NCBI GenBank assembly: GCA_013420905.1
Contig: JAAXNY010000008.1
Span: forward strand, 2,418,001 to 2,482,000
Length of the DNA stretch: 64,000 bases
From: Collybia mongolica
Taxonomy: Eukaryota; Basidiomycota; Agaricomycetes; Agaricales; Clitocybaceae
Direction of reading: 5' to 3'
Below the pieces are notes generated by a model. That model saw only the letters and a list, made by a program, of their open reading frames with translations, searched no databases and had not been told where the DNA came from. Positions 1-11,618 of the stretch are shown here, one piece after another. The first letter of the stretch is position 1. Each line of letters starts with the position of its first letter. Made by a program: the position numbers and the translations under genes.

Positions 1-1608
1 ATTCCATGCTTTCCGTGAAGTCCATACACTAGAATGGCACGCCCACCGTAACCAGGTCGGGCAGAACTTCCTGGATCGCTTCGTTCGACAGGTGACCCCA
101 GCGCACAATGTCCCTTTCACTACTGACTTGGAGATTGCTAGAATATTGCCGAGATAGACGAAATTCCATGGACGGAGCATATTGAAAAGATCGTCCTTCC
201 TGCTGCCGAGCGTGCGATATACCTAGAACTCGAACACCACTTGCGGGCCCTCGACATGACTATCAAACGTGTGAAGAAAACCGAAAGTGATCGGGAGAAA
301 CGTCTAGCAGCTTCTCTAGGTGATAGCAAGTGCGTAATTACCTGTTTTAGCAATGCATATAATAATGGAAACCCATTACAGAACAGCCGAGGAAGCTCTC
401 CTCAAAAGATGCTCGCATTTTGAACTTAATATGTCGAATGAAAACGCTATGAAAGCGTGCGACGTCATTGTGGAAGAACGACAACGCCAGTTAGATGAGT
501 GTAAGGCTGACTTGTTCGCGAAGATCAAGGCCAGTGCCAAGACTGAGAAGACCCTCGGCAATGTCGGGGCTGAATCCACATTTAACGAGTGGCTTCGAGT
601 CACCAACGGCGAGGAGGGCGTCGACGATAAAGACGCGACTGAAATGATCAGACAACTTATTGCTGACGCAGGAGTCACGGCCTCCAAGGTCAAGAAATAC
701 CAAGAAGTCCAGCTTACTGACAAACTTAAGAAAGAAATATTCGCGCATCGCGAAGACACTCACGAAATCAGGAGAGTTGCAAAGGAACTTGTAGGCCGCG
801 TCCGGTCTCTGCGCTATTTTACTGTCGTCCGCGACTTGCAAAAGCAACGCGACACACCGCCATCTGTATCCTGCCCTTCATGCAAACGCGAGAACATTCC
901 GATGACAGACCTTGCTGTTTTGTCATCTTGTGGTCACACAGGGTGCCTGGCATGTGTTCAAACCTGTGCGGTAAACGAGGAATGTGTTCGCGCGAAGTCG
1001 AGGGAATGCAAATCCGCTGCCCGTTTGATGAACATTATAAAGGCCGAGACGTTGGGAGTCGATGAGGAGGCGCACGATGGCCGACGACACTTTGGGATGA
1101 AATTGGAAAGCGTTGTGGACCTCATCAAGTTAGTATTACGTTTCATATTCCTGACACCATCGCTGAAATTTGCAACCCTAGAAATAAAATCGGGAAGGAG
1201 CGGGTTCTCGTCTTCGTCCAGTTCAATGACTTGACGAAGAAAGTCGCAGAAGCTTTCGACTATCATAAGATCAAGTACCTCGAGATCAAAGGCACGGCTA
1301 GCCAGAAGAGCAAGAACCTCGAACAATTCCAGAACGAAAGCAAGGAGCGCGTGCTGTTGCTCAATGTCATGGATGAGAGTGCCAGTGGTGCAAACTTGAC
1401 CTGTGCCAATCACGCCATCTTCCTGTCTCCATTACTCGCCCCATCGAAGGAGATTTACAAGGCTTGCGAAACTCAGGCCGTGGGCCGGTTGGTGAGATAC
1501 GGGCAGACTAAGCATGTGAACGTGTGGAGATTCTTAACTATGAATACCATTGACGAGGAGATTTACGAGCAGAGAAAGGAGTTGGTAGAAGTGATGGATG
1601 TCGATTAG
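1..1608 (+). CDS. SNF2-family helicase with RING finger, C-terminal part (5' truncated)
   Basis: The reading frame enters from the left edge, so the N-terminal ATPase lobe lies outside the window. Three GT-AG introns (92-141, 330-381, 1129-1181) join four exons in phase. A Cys-rich stretch at about 870-1020 (CPSCKREN, then SSCGHTGCLAC) looks like a RING finger. It is followed by a helicase C-terminal lobe with VLVFVQFNDLTKKV, the segment LLNVMDESASGANLTCANHAIFLS, and a motif VI-like region ending QAVGRLVRYGQT. This RING-inside-helicase order is known from Rad5/SHPRH-type chromatin and DNA-repair remodellers that pair ATP-driven translocation with ubiquitin ligation. The exact subfamily cannot be set without the N-terminus. 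Stop TAG at 1606-1608. Confidence 0.85.
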
Positions 1609-1821
1609 ATTTGTGCTGAACATTATGCTATCTTACATAATTTATGCTGTTGTGTAACAACCAGTAGTGGATATAGTATACATCCTTTGAGTACGTTAGA
1701 AGCAAAGGCCACTTAAATAGGAAAACTTTACCCTTGGCAACTTCCACGTTTCGGAAACGTGAACGAAAATATAATACAGCGTGGTCCTCTAAACCAGCCG
1801 CCTCACAAATACAACGCCAGC

Positions 1822-2291
1822 TTATTTGCTGGACATCACGTATCCTGTCGTATCGAGGATCTTTTTTCCACATATCGAGCAGAGACCTTTCTTGTATGCG
1901 CATCCTATAAGCACAAAGTATCAATGGCAGATTAGGCGAAAGGATAGTCGAGAAGTCGGCGCACCATGGCAATACTTTGCCTTGTTCTGAGTCACCGGCT
2001 GCTTACAGTCCTTGCACTTCCCTTGATAGGGCTATTGTGTGGTGTAATTAGTTGCGAGGCTATTGTGAAGGCTTTGTGACACACCTGAAAGCGGTTCTTT
2101 GAACTCCCTGGACGGCTCAACAGTTTGTTTTCACCGACTTTTCTGGATCCGTCTTTGATACTGCTAGAGCTGGAGGTGAAAGGATCGGGGGCCGCAACCT
2201 TTGACAGTTTCTATGATAGTTGGGGTTATCAGCATAGAGAACGGGGAAAGAAGAGACAATGGCCTGCCGTTTCGCATTTCTTGCAAACCAT
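1822..2291 (-). CDS. CRIPT: CRIPT-family small zinc-binding protein
   Basis: Four exons (2268-2291, 2085-2210, 1965-2031, 1822-1904) give 99 residues, the usual CRIPT length. CxxC pairs are clear: MVCKKCE at the start, CKDCKQPV in the middle, and YCHGCAYKKGLCSICGKK near the end. The protein finishes GYVMSSK. In animals CRIPT binds PDZ domains, but its conservation in fungi points to a general role, probably with the minor or major spliceosome. That functional statement is from family knowledge. Intron 1 (2211-2267) starts with GC rather than GT; the donor follows codon ACG and a CTGAT branch site precedes the AG. The gene is transcribed towards the helicase gene (convergent), with only about 210 bp between their stops. 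Confidence 0.93.
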
Positions 2292-2976
2292 ATCGTCGTT
2301 CGGGAGCAAGTGCTGTGCGACGGAATTGGAAACGTGGCATCGGCCGATCGCTGAGTCAGCCAGATCGCGATCTCATTTCGGTTGAAATGACTTCAAGTTT
2401 GTATGCCGACGCTTGAAGTTAACTATCATCTTCGTAAACTAGGCTACCACATCACAATATCCATTACAATGGAATTCTACCACTTATTATCCCAACTCTT
2501 CGCGACGATGATGGGCCCCCATACTTGGTTCGTTTTTTCCGTATGCGTATCTTACCAGAGTAGAAGGAGCGGCCCTGATGTCGGGCTCCTATTGTTATAC
2601 TTTTATTCCCGTCCGCCAACAAAGTTTCGTCTGAGGATACGCTTCCCTTCACCTCTAACTCACTCTGACTGCAGATCTAAACTCAAACCGTTGACATGGC
2701 ACCCTGAGCCTAATGCTGTGATTTTCACTCCGTCCGTCACAAAAGATATTCACTGAACACAATGATCGGCCTACCGACCAACAACCTCTCTCTTCGTTTA
2801 TTTCAGTTTTTCTTGCGTTATCACAACGAATACAAGGCCTGAACAGTGATGTGACGCGTGGAGTATTGACCAGCCGACGTCGAGCAGCAACCGTTCTTTT
2901 TATTTATTCATTTTTATCGACGACGGCCCAATCGTATAAAAACTCGAAAGAGATACGGTAAGAGTCTCATTGGAAG
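2292..2976. other. Divergent intergenic region, CRIPT / F-box-like gene
   Basis: This is the upstream region of both flanking genes. Short open frames occur on both strands, but none has a recognisable domain or a coherent splice pattern. I see nothing else in it. Confidence 0.5.
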
Positions 2977-4702
2977 ATGTCTCCTCATCGTCTTACTACC
3001 GTTCGCCGCTACAAGGTATCAAACGATGTCCTGATCCTTATTTTAGCCAATCTGGACCCCCCATCTTTGTGGAGGGCCTGCAAGGCAAGTGTCTGCACCT
3101 CCAATGCACACTTTTGAAGCTGACACCGGTCTCTCTCTATAAAGGCTTTCAGAAGGATCTACGTCCTTGTCATGGAATTCCAGCCGCTTCTTTATATTTT
3201 CGAGCTTGCAATCGCCGGAATGAGAGATGGTCCCGCACCTCACTCATATAAGCCTTCCATCACGCGCCTCCAACTCCTCGTTAGCTACCGGAAGGACTGG
3301 CCTAGGCTTAATTGGACCCACGAAAATAAAATGACCATCCCTAGCAATTCTCGTGCTGGAGTCTCTGGAGGTTTTCTTCACCAGATCCGAGCTCATCAAA
3401 ATTCGCAATACACGCTCGAACTGGCAGAACTACCCTCTTGCCGCACGAGCCGACCCCCCTCTTTGACGCGTCATATACGGTTTATTACCCCACAAGTTGG
3501 ATATGTGGCTATTGACTGCGCCCAATCCCTCATCGTCACAGGCCATGCTTTTAGGTACGCTATTAGCCATATCCTGATGAGGTTGTTATTGATTGATGCC
3601 ACAGTGGTCAAAATGGTGACATAGGTGTACGTTTGCAGATTCGCGATTTGTGGACTTTCAACAAGCACCCTCGCTCTCCCACATTTATCTATGATTTCAG
3701 TGCAGGAAGTCCCATTCCGGTTTCTAATATGGCTATAGTCATATGCGGTGACAAGTTAGCAATCTCCCTAGATTTTACAAGTGCCAAAACCAAACATCTT
3801 CTTTTGAATTGGCGCGATATTTCCCAAGCGAGAGTGCGTCGTCTTTTTTTAAACCGGATAATAACATTACTCATGCTTCGGACACATTGCAGTGGCTCGA
3901 TGATCAGGATATTCATTTTTTGAACCCAAATTACTTACTTGTGGTCAAGAGAAGCCGTGGAGTTCCTGTCTTGAACATTTACAATATTTCCAAGATAGAC
4001 GCGGTCACGGTCGAGCGTGAATACGAACTTCCAGAGCTATGGATGAACTCTATAATTGAATTTGTCCCTAATACCGCCCCCCTAGCCGACGAGGCATCCT
4101 CCCCCGAAGCTTTATTTTACCCTGACCCCTCAATTCGCGTGCTCCTTATATCTGCCAAAACACCTGTCATGGGGTCTGTGCCTGCTCGCAATTGGCTTTT
4201 TATCAACGAGTCCTACTTTAGGCCAACTTCGCGCAGGGATCGCCTTCGTGTCCCTTGGAAGCAGTGGAGCGAGTACTGCGTTATACGAGACATTTCTCCC
4301 AACACAGTCATCCGCGGACCTCGCGTCATCAGTAATCGCGTGCTGTACGTCGAATCGGACGCTATCCATCTCTCCTCTCGGGGTGGGGGTTACGTGAGCG
4401 CCCCCCACTTGAACATTATCGATTTCGCTCCGTACCCCGACTCCGCGAACCGAGTAGAACATGCATGGTCACTACTTGGCCCACGCACACTTCTCGTCCC
4501 AAACGAGCTCAGCCGTGAGATCCCCGCTATGACGCCAGTCGAAGACGTCGGAGTTACGGAAGACAATATAGTTATATTCCATGTATGTTTTGGTTTCCAA
4601 ATTGGCTTCCTTGGATGCTGACATGGGTTTCATTAGGAAAATCATGGTCAGGTAAAACCTATTAACATCTTAACTTTCGGCGTACCCAAGGTTCGCCATT
4701 AA
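2977..4702 (+). CDS. F-box-like domain protein
   Basis: The first exon (ATG 2977) encodes an F-box-like segment, VSNDVLILILANLDPPSLWRAC, joined to AFRRIYVLVMEF through a GC-AG intron at 3085-3144 whose donor AAG|GCAAGT is the textbook GC type. Later exons are 3639-3833, 3893-4582 and 4637-4702, with introns at 3834-3892 and 4583-4636. The long C-terminal part has no named domain but follows the beta-rich pattern of the many basidiomycete F-box proteins (segments such as VVICGDKLAISL and LLNWRD). Such proteins are presumed SCF ubiquitin-ligase adaptors. One junction is unresolved: the obvious donor at 3555 (AG|GTACGC) does not keep frame with the acceptor at 3638, so a different donor or a real frameshift is possible. 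Confidence 0.65.
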
Positions 4703-4881
4703 ATATCACTACCACAATCTCATCGGAAAAAAAAGAACCGCTGAAATCCTCGAATTTTGTAATATTATACACTTGACAGTTTATCTCTATTAAAAATTAC
4801 AAATGCTTTGCTTGTAGCTTGACCAATGCATCCATCTCATTAGGTACTTACTTTGTTTCTGGTACAGATCCAAATTTATCC

Positions 4882-5730
4882 TCATGCAAGTTCACACCTC
4901 TGCCACCTCAATACTATCCACACGACCCACCTCCTTTTTTCTCTTTCCTCTTCCTCGTCCTGTTTAGCCACGTCCCAGGGCCTCTCTCCTTGTCCTGAAA
5001 CATCCCTTTCTGATGCTGCCTCGAGGTCAAACCCTGCCTCCTGTGCAGCCTCCACAAATGACTGTATGGTATATCGGCCAGTGTGAAGCCCCGCAACCAG
5101 ATGCACGCGGGCAGACAGCGACTTCTTTAACGTCATCCTTAAGGTTGCAATTAAAAGGGTGTGTAAGTCCGGGTTCCAAAGTGTATCTGCTGCGAGCACG
5201 AGGTCAAAGCCATCACTGTCCCCAGTCAGAACGCGCGCATCTGCACCCCACGCATATGCAACTGTTCGACAGGAGTCTGACACGCCATTTCGAAAGACAT
5301 TGTTCGATAACGTCTCGATCAAGTTTACATCGGGGTAATCGCTGACAGTCACTGTGGCCTGTCGGTTTGTCTTCGCAAGCAATATACCCGGGAGTCCAGC
5401 AGCGGCCCCTAGTTCAAGAACGCGTAGCTTCTCTGGTCTTCCGTGGGCGATAACATCAAGATCGAGAGAATCAAGATGGTTGGCTAGATAAAGTGATGCA
5501 GCCCAGATATCCGATGCATGTAGAAACCAGTTTGCTGCCAAGGTATCAGGGGTGGTAAGTACAATTTTAAGCGGTTCCGTCGTATCGTTCACATCCTGAG
5601 CGGCCTCTTTGTTAGGGCGATTGGACGTGTATGTATACTCAGAGCCAGCAGACGCGAGTGTGACCGGCCGGTAGTTGTAAAGGGATTCCAAAGAGCTCGA
5701 AAAGATATCTTCAGGATCAGGCCCTTCCAT
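4882..5730 (-). CDS. EFM7/nicotinamide N-methyltransferase-like SAM-dependent methyltransferase
   Basis: An intronless 282-residue frame from ATG 5730. The open frame extends 64 codons further upstream, but the start at MEGPDPEDIF fits the family better. The seven-beta-strand methyltransferase core is visible: motif I LRVLELGAAAGLPGILLA at about residue 110-130, the acidic post-I loop VTVSDYPDVNLIE, and the later FDLVLAADTLWN strand. Upstream, ANWFLHASDIWAASLYLA matches the pre-core helix of the yeast Efm7/Nnt1 family, which methylates lysines near the N-terminus of elongation factor 1A. Substrate assignment is by family only. The C-terminus ends in a charged tail (DEEEEREKRR) and one further strand. 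Confidence 0.85.
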   Translation of the reverse strand: MEGPDPEDIFSSSLESLYNYRPVTLASAGSEYTYTSNRPNKEAAQDVNDTTEPLKIVLTTPDTLAANWFLHASDIWAASLYLANHLDSLDLDVIAHGRPEKLRVLELGAAAGLPGILLAKTNRQATVTVSDYPDVNLIETLSNNVFRNGVSDSCRTVAYAWGADARVLTGDSDGFDLVLAADTLWNPDLHTLLIATLRMTLKKSLSARVHLVAGLHTGRYTIQSFVEAAQEAGFDLEAASERDVSGQGERPWDVAKQDEEEEREKRRWVVWIVLRWQRCELA

Positions 5731-6926
5731 CCTGTCAGAAAGCACGACATGAGCGCGCAGAACAGGATTCAGTCCGATTTTCCTTGGACTCACCAAGATA
5801 TGCCAAGAATCCTTGGAAAAGAGGGATAAGCAGGAAGGAGAGCAAACCCGGTAAATATAACGCCGAAAACCTTCCTTAACAGTGCTCCCTCCGGCCGACT
5901 TGAGAGTTATGATCAATCCCAAATCTTGGCACGGTCACCTACCGACGGGAGAGCGCTCAAATACTAGGGATTCTCAGGTGGCCGTTGTACATGTGGACTC
6001 AGGACTGGGGACTCGACATGTCGGTTGAGTTTGTATGACATGGACAGCTGAGACGAGAAATAGAGGCATTCTAATCGATAGACAAGATCCAGATTTTGTT
6101 CGGCCTCTCAGCCTGAGTGAGCTCTACTACATGGCCTTCTAAACCAGAGTAATACTTTAAACGCAGCTGACTTGGTGGAGTGCACATCCCGTTGGGTCCC
6201 GGTCTTGCCTCTGTCGCCCACGAAGTTCTGTACATGCTGCTTTGTTAAAAAATATCTCCAATGCCTACAAAAAAGGGCTTCGCGGTGCCAGAATATCTGA
6301 GTCATAAAGAAGGCGTCAAGCCTTGCTGTCACGGCGCTACCTCTAAGTCAGATACCTGAGGGTGAATGAGAACGGGAGGTTGCTACCCAATTATCAGGGC
6401 ACGACGAACAGATGCTTCGCCGCTCTGCCGACGCAGCCGTATTCTTAAGAGAAAAATTAATTCCGGAATATAAGCCGCGATAAATAATTTGGTGAGTATG
6501 AGTGATGTAATGACCCAGCAAGTAAGCATGCCCAGCCTAGGAGAAACACTACTTACTACAATAATGGCAGCTCCGAGCTATGGGGTCCTGGAGTCAGGAG
6601 TTTCGACCGATGGTCTGATGTCGCCATTCTATGAACTCCAGGATGCCCAGGCTAGCAGGAAGCGATGGCAGAAGGCAAGCATAGATTGGCGACTGTAGAG
6701 GATGTCCTCGATTCCTTATTATCCGGCATCGTCGGTATTTTATAGGACTCCGTTGTCGAGAGCTGAAAGTCCTGGGCATTTTTAGATGGGGGAGAATCCA
6801 ACCAGAGAGCCCAAGCCACACCACCAGGGCGACACGAGACAGCACCGTCATAGCGAACAGGCGTTGACCTGGAGGCTGAGTTTCATGAGATATATGAGGA
6901 AGGAAAAGATAAGATTATATCTACAT
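5731..6926. other. Intergenic region without a recognisable gene
   Basis: About 1.2 kb between the methyltransferase start and the PEX7 stop. Only short open frames are present (at most about 85 codons), with no domain similarity and no convincing intron chain. No RNA gene was recognised by eye. Confidence 0.5.
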
Positions 6927-8180
6927 TTACACACGAAATACGTTTAATTTACTGTCCCATCCGCAACTTGCCAGTACACCTTCTTCATATATTGACCAAG
7001 AGCAGCCGACCACAAATTCTGTGTGAGGGTCATGAATGTATATCAACTGTGTCCTGCCAGCTGCTGGAGACGTGTTCCACCTACGAGAACATACTGTCAG
7101 TATCACCATCCCCATGATGTAATAAAGCCATACACTCGACATGTCATATCATAGCTTGCAGTAGCCAAAACTTCGGCCCTGTGTGGGCTCCACTGAACCT
7201 TTCTGACGGCGTATTCATGGCCAAGGAGTTGGGTTTCGCAGGCACCCCCGACGTTACCGGTTTCTCCAGTTTTAATCATTCGACAGTCCCAAACCTTGAC
7301 TGTCTTGTCCACGCCAGCGCTTGCTAACACAAATGGACGGTATTTGTTCCAATCCAGCGTGAGTACCTCTGTCGTAGACGCTGGGACTGTCAGCGCGGCC
7401 GCAGAGATAGGATGCGTGAAGTTGTTCGTGCCCGGTCCCTGGGCGTATGCAGGTGTCCGAAGGTCGAATATCTTGACTGTACCGTCCGTAGAGCATGTTG
7501 CAATGATATCAGGTTGGTGTGGGGAGAATAGAGCCTGGTAGACGCAGGAAAGGTGAGCGTGAAGAGTATTTATGGACCTTGGATGCTCAGGTGTCCACTA
7601 TAACACAATTAAAACAAAGCACGCGGACCCATTATGATGGACGTACGAGTTTAACTGTCCCATCCCAGGATGACGACACGAACATGTCCTTTTTTATATT
7701 TGACCAATCCACAGAGAAGACCTCACGAGTATGTTCTTGCCAGGCACGTATCGGCAAATCCTGTGTCTCGCATATGAGTCGCCATAGGTTGATATCGAGT
7801 ATGACATACATACATTTAGCATGACATCCCATAATCTGATTGATCCATCCCCTGACCCGGTAACCAGCTGGTTTTCGTGAATCTCTGACCATGCCACATC
7901 GTAAAGACCGTCCTGAGTTTCATATCTGGCACCCTCGTGGTTCAGCCCGGGAATAGATCGGGACAAGGGGGATAACCCACTGCTTGTCAAGGCTCAATGC
8001 CGGAAGCCCCCCTGGTCCTGGCGCAACAGAGACGAGATGGAGTCGCCCGTTCCCTACAAGGCCAAAGTTTGCGGAAGAGGCGAGCGCGATGCGTGTGGTA
8101 TGAAATGGCGACCAGGCTAACGAGTAATGTGCAAAGCCAGGGGTCTGGAGGACGCCGGGTAGTGTTCGTGGACCGTCCAT
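6927..8180 (-). CDS. PEX7: PEX7, WD40 receptor for PTS2 peroxisomal import
   Basis: Five exons (7981-8180, 7814-7925, 7647-7760, 7134-7597, 6927-7080) total 1,044 nt, or 347 residues, as expected for PEX7. The start is ATG 8180 ([16 protein letters not shown]). WD40 repeats are visible in series: [19 protein letters not shown], then [64 protein letters not shown] and [20 protein letters not shown], with the last repeat ending [20 protein letters not shown]7 binds the N-terminal PTS2 nonapeptide of cargo in the cytosol and brings it, with a co-receptor, to the peroxisomal docking complex. The gene shares a 107-bp head-to-head intergenic region with the sirtuin gene. Confidence 0.95.
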
Positions 8181-8287
8181 ACTGATATTAAAGTCAAAAG
8201 GACTGGGATAGATGAAATACGGAGACTGAAGAGATATGAGTGGGATAGCCGGAAGTTGAAGCTTTTGCACTTGGCTTCGACGGTCAC
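8181..8287. promoter_or_regulatory. Short bidirectional promoter, PEX7 / sirtuin
   Basis: Only 107 bp separate the two start codons, which point away from each other, so both 5' UTRs and core promoters must lie within this stretch or overlap the other gene. This is an inference from gene positions; no specific element was identified. Confidence 0.5.
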
Positions 8288-9880
8288 ATGCGCGTTTCTG
8301 TTCCCGGTCTTCCACAGGCTATCCTCTCCGCCAAATCCTCCGCGCAGAATATCAGCCCCTCGGAGGCTATCATTCAACTTGCGGAGTTCCTAGGGAAAGG
8401 AGATGTAGCCGTCCTGACTGGTGCGGGAGTCAGTGTTGATTCTGGGATCAGAGCGTACCGAGGAAATGATGGCAGGTACATGAATCCAAATTATCAGTGA
8501 GTCTTCCACAGTGTTCCTTCCAAAGTTATTGTCACTAACGGTGCTAACATAGGCCGATATTTTATCATGAACTGATAGATCCGACAGAGAAAGGGCATCT
8601 GTTTAGGTGAGGCAGCAGTTCGTCTGCCTTTGAGCTTTACTAACATTGTTCTAATTTAGACAGCGTTACTGGTCAGCTTTTTTTTTGGGAGTCTATTAAA
8701 AAATATCAAACTTAGAGCACCCATCCAGGCTGCGTTCTTACCTAGGCTACCCATCTGTCCGCGACGCGCTTCCGAACACTACACACTTTGCCTTAGCTGC
8801 ATTGCAACACACTTCTCACGTATCTCGATTAATAACACAAGTCGGGAATTGTGTGTCAAGTTTTCGACATTATCTAACCATGTTACTCTAGAATGTGGAC
8901 GGACTTCACCAGAAAGCGCTAAAGCAAAAGGCAGATCATTACTGGGGCCCTACACGACTTCAAAACGAAATACTGGAACTACACGGGACACTACATGTTT
9001 AGCATCTTGATTTTCCTTTTCTAAGATGTACTCTGACCTCCCCCAGCGCGTACACTGCAGACGTGGACATGCTGTCGATCGGGACACCTTCCAAGATTGG
9101 CTCTCAACGGCGAATCCACAATGGAAAGAATTCGCCGATGAATTAGAGAGGACGTCGAGCAAGCCCAGGACCAACCCGGATGGTGACGTACGATGCTTTT
9201 TCTCTAAACCACTCCTCTATCTTAAGACTCACGTAGGTTGATGTGGAACACATGGGAATATCGTATAGCGACTTCACAGTTCCTGATTGCCCTTCCTGTT
9301 CCATGGAAAATCATAGAAACCCAATCGTACCAACCTCCCTACTTTCAATGGACGTCGCTGACCGTTTTGGTAGCATAAGCCCGAGGTAATATTTTTTGGA
9401 GAATCTATCCCTCAGCATATCAAACATCGATCGTAAGGTTTCTTATGCATAGCAAAAGTTCAAACGACAAAAACGTCCGATATAGATTTGTTGACGTCGA
9501 AAGATGCGACAAGCTACTTTTAATTGGCACTACCCTAGCGACCTATTCAGCCTTCCGGTGAGTCCCAAAGTGTTCGGAAATAATTTATTTTAGACATAGC
9601 ACATAGGCTTCTCAAACACGCCCTTGAACTCAAAAAGCCTGTCATGCTTCTTAATGTTGGGCCTACACGGGCCGACGGCATTCCCAAGGTTAAAAAGATA
9701 GACATGGCGAGTGGAACAGTGATGAGGGAGGTCGCACGCGCAATCATGTGCGGGGTCTTTGGACTTTCTCATACCCACCACTAACTTCTATCAACTAGAG
9801 GCACTCGAGCACTTGAAGATTCCATTACGAAAGACATGCTAGAAAGTGGGATAGTCAAACCTCCCTCCGATGATCATTAG
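8288..9880 (+). CDS. SIRT4-type NAD-dependent deacylase (sirtuin)
   Basis: Eleven exons (8288-8496, 8553-8606, 8660-8671, 8729-8840, 8892-8996, 9047-9187, 9237-9326, 9374-9432, 9486-9557, 9607-9747, 9799-9880) total 1,077 nt, 358 residues. Sirtuin signatures appear in order: VLTGAGVSVDSGIRAYRG (NAD loop), ALPNTTHFALAAL, TQNVDGLHQKAL, the catalytic-His segment ELHGTLH, and IGTTLATYSAF. The zinc region is VHCRRGH followed much later by CPSC, so the first half uses Cys-x3-His in place of the usual Cys-x2-Cys; I recall similar fungal SIRT4-like proteins. The start MRVSVPGLP is not an obvious mitochondrial presequence, so targeting is uncertain. Exon 3 is a 12-nt micro-exon. The reaction is NAD-consuming deacylation of protein lysines. 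Confidence 0.92.
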
Positions 9881-10210
9881 TTGAATGATCGTACGCATGA
9901 ATTTATTATTTGGCGGGGTGTATTATAACGATCAAGAGGTAGTACTATGTACGTAGGGGGTCTTATATGTTTCCAATGAGGAATGGTTGACAATAGAGGT
10001 GCGCGAACTTAGTGGTGGTGGAGAATTCCAGTTGATACAATATGTACGTGAGACACGAGGGTAGCGCCATAGATACAGGGCTTGGAAGGCCATAATACAG
10101 TGTGTGCATGTGCGGATGTGATGGATTATACGACAACAGAATAGCAAGTAAAGCGTGGTGATGGTTGCAACAGCAAATGTGACATTTGAGAAGACAAGGG
10201 TTGATGAGTT
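9881..10210. other. Intergenic region
   Basis: About 330 bp between convergent genes. It is AT-rich after 9890, as expected for 3' flanks. Nothing else seen. Confidence 0.5.
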
Positions 10211-11109
10211 TCAAGCGGGGCGAGAGAGAGGGAGGTACGGGAGCGCTGAATGGGTAGGTGACAGAGTCGCATTGTTGCCAGTCGTCAGGTCAGGTTGGCC
10301 AGAATCAGGTTCGCGAACGAATTTGGGCAATAAAAGCTGGTCCCAGCTCCAGTCCTTCCAGTGAGCAGGGGATTGTGGGGAGGTGTATCGAACATGCTTG
10401 CGATGTGAACGGAGGAGATATTCTTCAAAAATAGTATCTGCGGCACGTACACGTGAAGGGCGAGACAGCGAAGAAGGGGATCTGGATACAGCGGGAACAG
10501 AAATGTTCTGAGATAGCTCCTTGGTCGGTAGAACGGGTGAAGCAGCGATTTCAGGAAGGGATAATGATATTTTTTTCTCCGGGGATCGTGAAGGTGGCGG
10601 CGATGGTAGGGACTATACAATAGACGGGCGCTTTCAGCAAGATCAAGTGGTACATGAATGTATGGTCTTTTACGCACCGAATTTCCCGATCCCGGTTTCT
10701 TTGGTTGTCGGTGTTGCCTCTTGAGGCACCGGGCGCGGTGGGTGCGCCAATGTAATGTGTCGTATTGACTCTTCGACGAAAGTTTAATCCGCGCGCCGCA
10801 TCGCTTACAATCTACGAAGAGGGGACCGAGTACAATGGCCATGGGGTCATCCCTGAGTTTCTTCTCTCTTGCCCTCTCCGCCGCAGTGAGCGCTACACCT
10901 ACAGGACTGCAATAGTAGGTGAAGCTAACCGGATACGGGCGTTGCATATTTTACCTACCCAGAGAGAGATATTGCGTTCTCAGGATCGCTTTCTATCTCG
11001 GAACTGCCAAAACCATAGATAATATATCTGTTGCGTCGTATGCGTCAATATTTAGCCCAGGAACCACTTACAGAGGAGAAGAGGGGGAAGAGATTGAGAG
11101 GGACTTCAT
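10211..11109 (-). CDS. Uncharacterised protein with one C-x2-C-x16-W-x2-H-x3-C zinc-type motif
   Basis: Four exons (11072-11109, 10959-11003, 10678-10906, 10211-10612) total 714 nt, 237 residues. All junctions are in phase and have GT-AG ends. The only ordered part is a short helix (TAAERAREKKLRDDPMAI) followed by VDCKRC, a 16-residue spacer, W, HRARC: ligand spacing C-x2-C-x16-W-x2-H-x3-C at about residues 60-85. The rest is Ser/Pro/Arg-rich and probably disordered, with a last patch near FEEYLLRSHRK. The same motif, preceded by the same kind of helix, occurs three times in the gene at 11619-13543, so the two are paralogs. A metal-binding fold and a nucleic-acid or protein partner are guesses from ligand spacing; I do not recognise a named family. 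Confidence 0.72.
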
Positions 11110-11618
11110 GATAGGGACGGGGAAAATGAGGGTTATGTTGTCTACGATATCGGCAAACGTACGTACGGTATCTTCATAGTGCGATTGAGTCGAAAACCTA
11201 TTTTCCTCACTATAAGAAAAGGCCGTTAGTTAAACGGCAGATGATGGCGCCGTAGCTCACTTTACTAAGTCCGGGGGGTGATGGGTTCCAGAAGGGCCTT
11301 CCTGAGTTGGAGGAATTGTCAAAGTTGTGGCCATGGGGGGGATTGGCCCAACCGACAAGGGGTTTGGGGGGCGCGCAGCACTGGTTCAAAGTCTAATTCC
11401 ACCAACATAGCCACGGAAATAGCCGTCGCTTGTTGCTACACTCCATCTAAAACCTTGTTTCCTTACATGCCGTCATTCACGACAGAAAAGAAGCCAAGTA
11501 TACGTCGTATTCACGGTTAGATATAGGTCAGGGTGCACAAGTAAGAGAGTGTTAGTATATGTGGTGGAAAAAAAATGATAATGTTATATATATAAAGAAT
11601 GAATGATGTTTGATCGTG
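11110..11618. other. Intergenic region
   Basis: About 510 bp between two same-strand paralogous genes, serving as upstream region of one and downstream region of the other. It has a G-rich patch near 11325-11375 and AT-rich sequence after 11560. No gene seen. Confidence 0.5.

Noticed and set aside
5730..5922. N-terminal extension of the methyltransferase by 64 codons
   Set aside because: The extension starts with ATG but is not family-like; the internal methionine at 5730 gives the normal family length and start.
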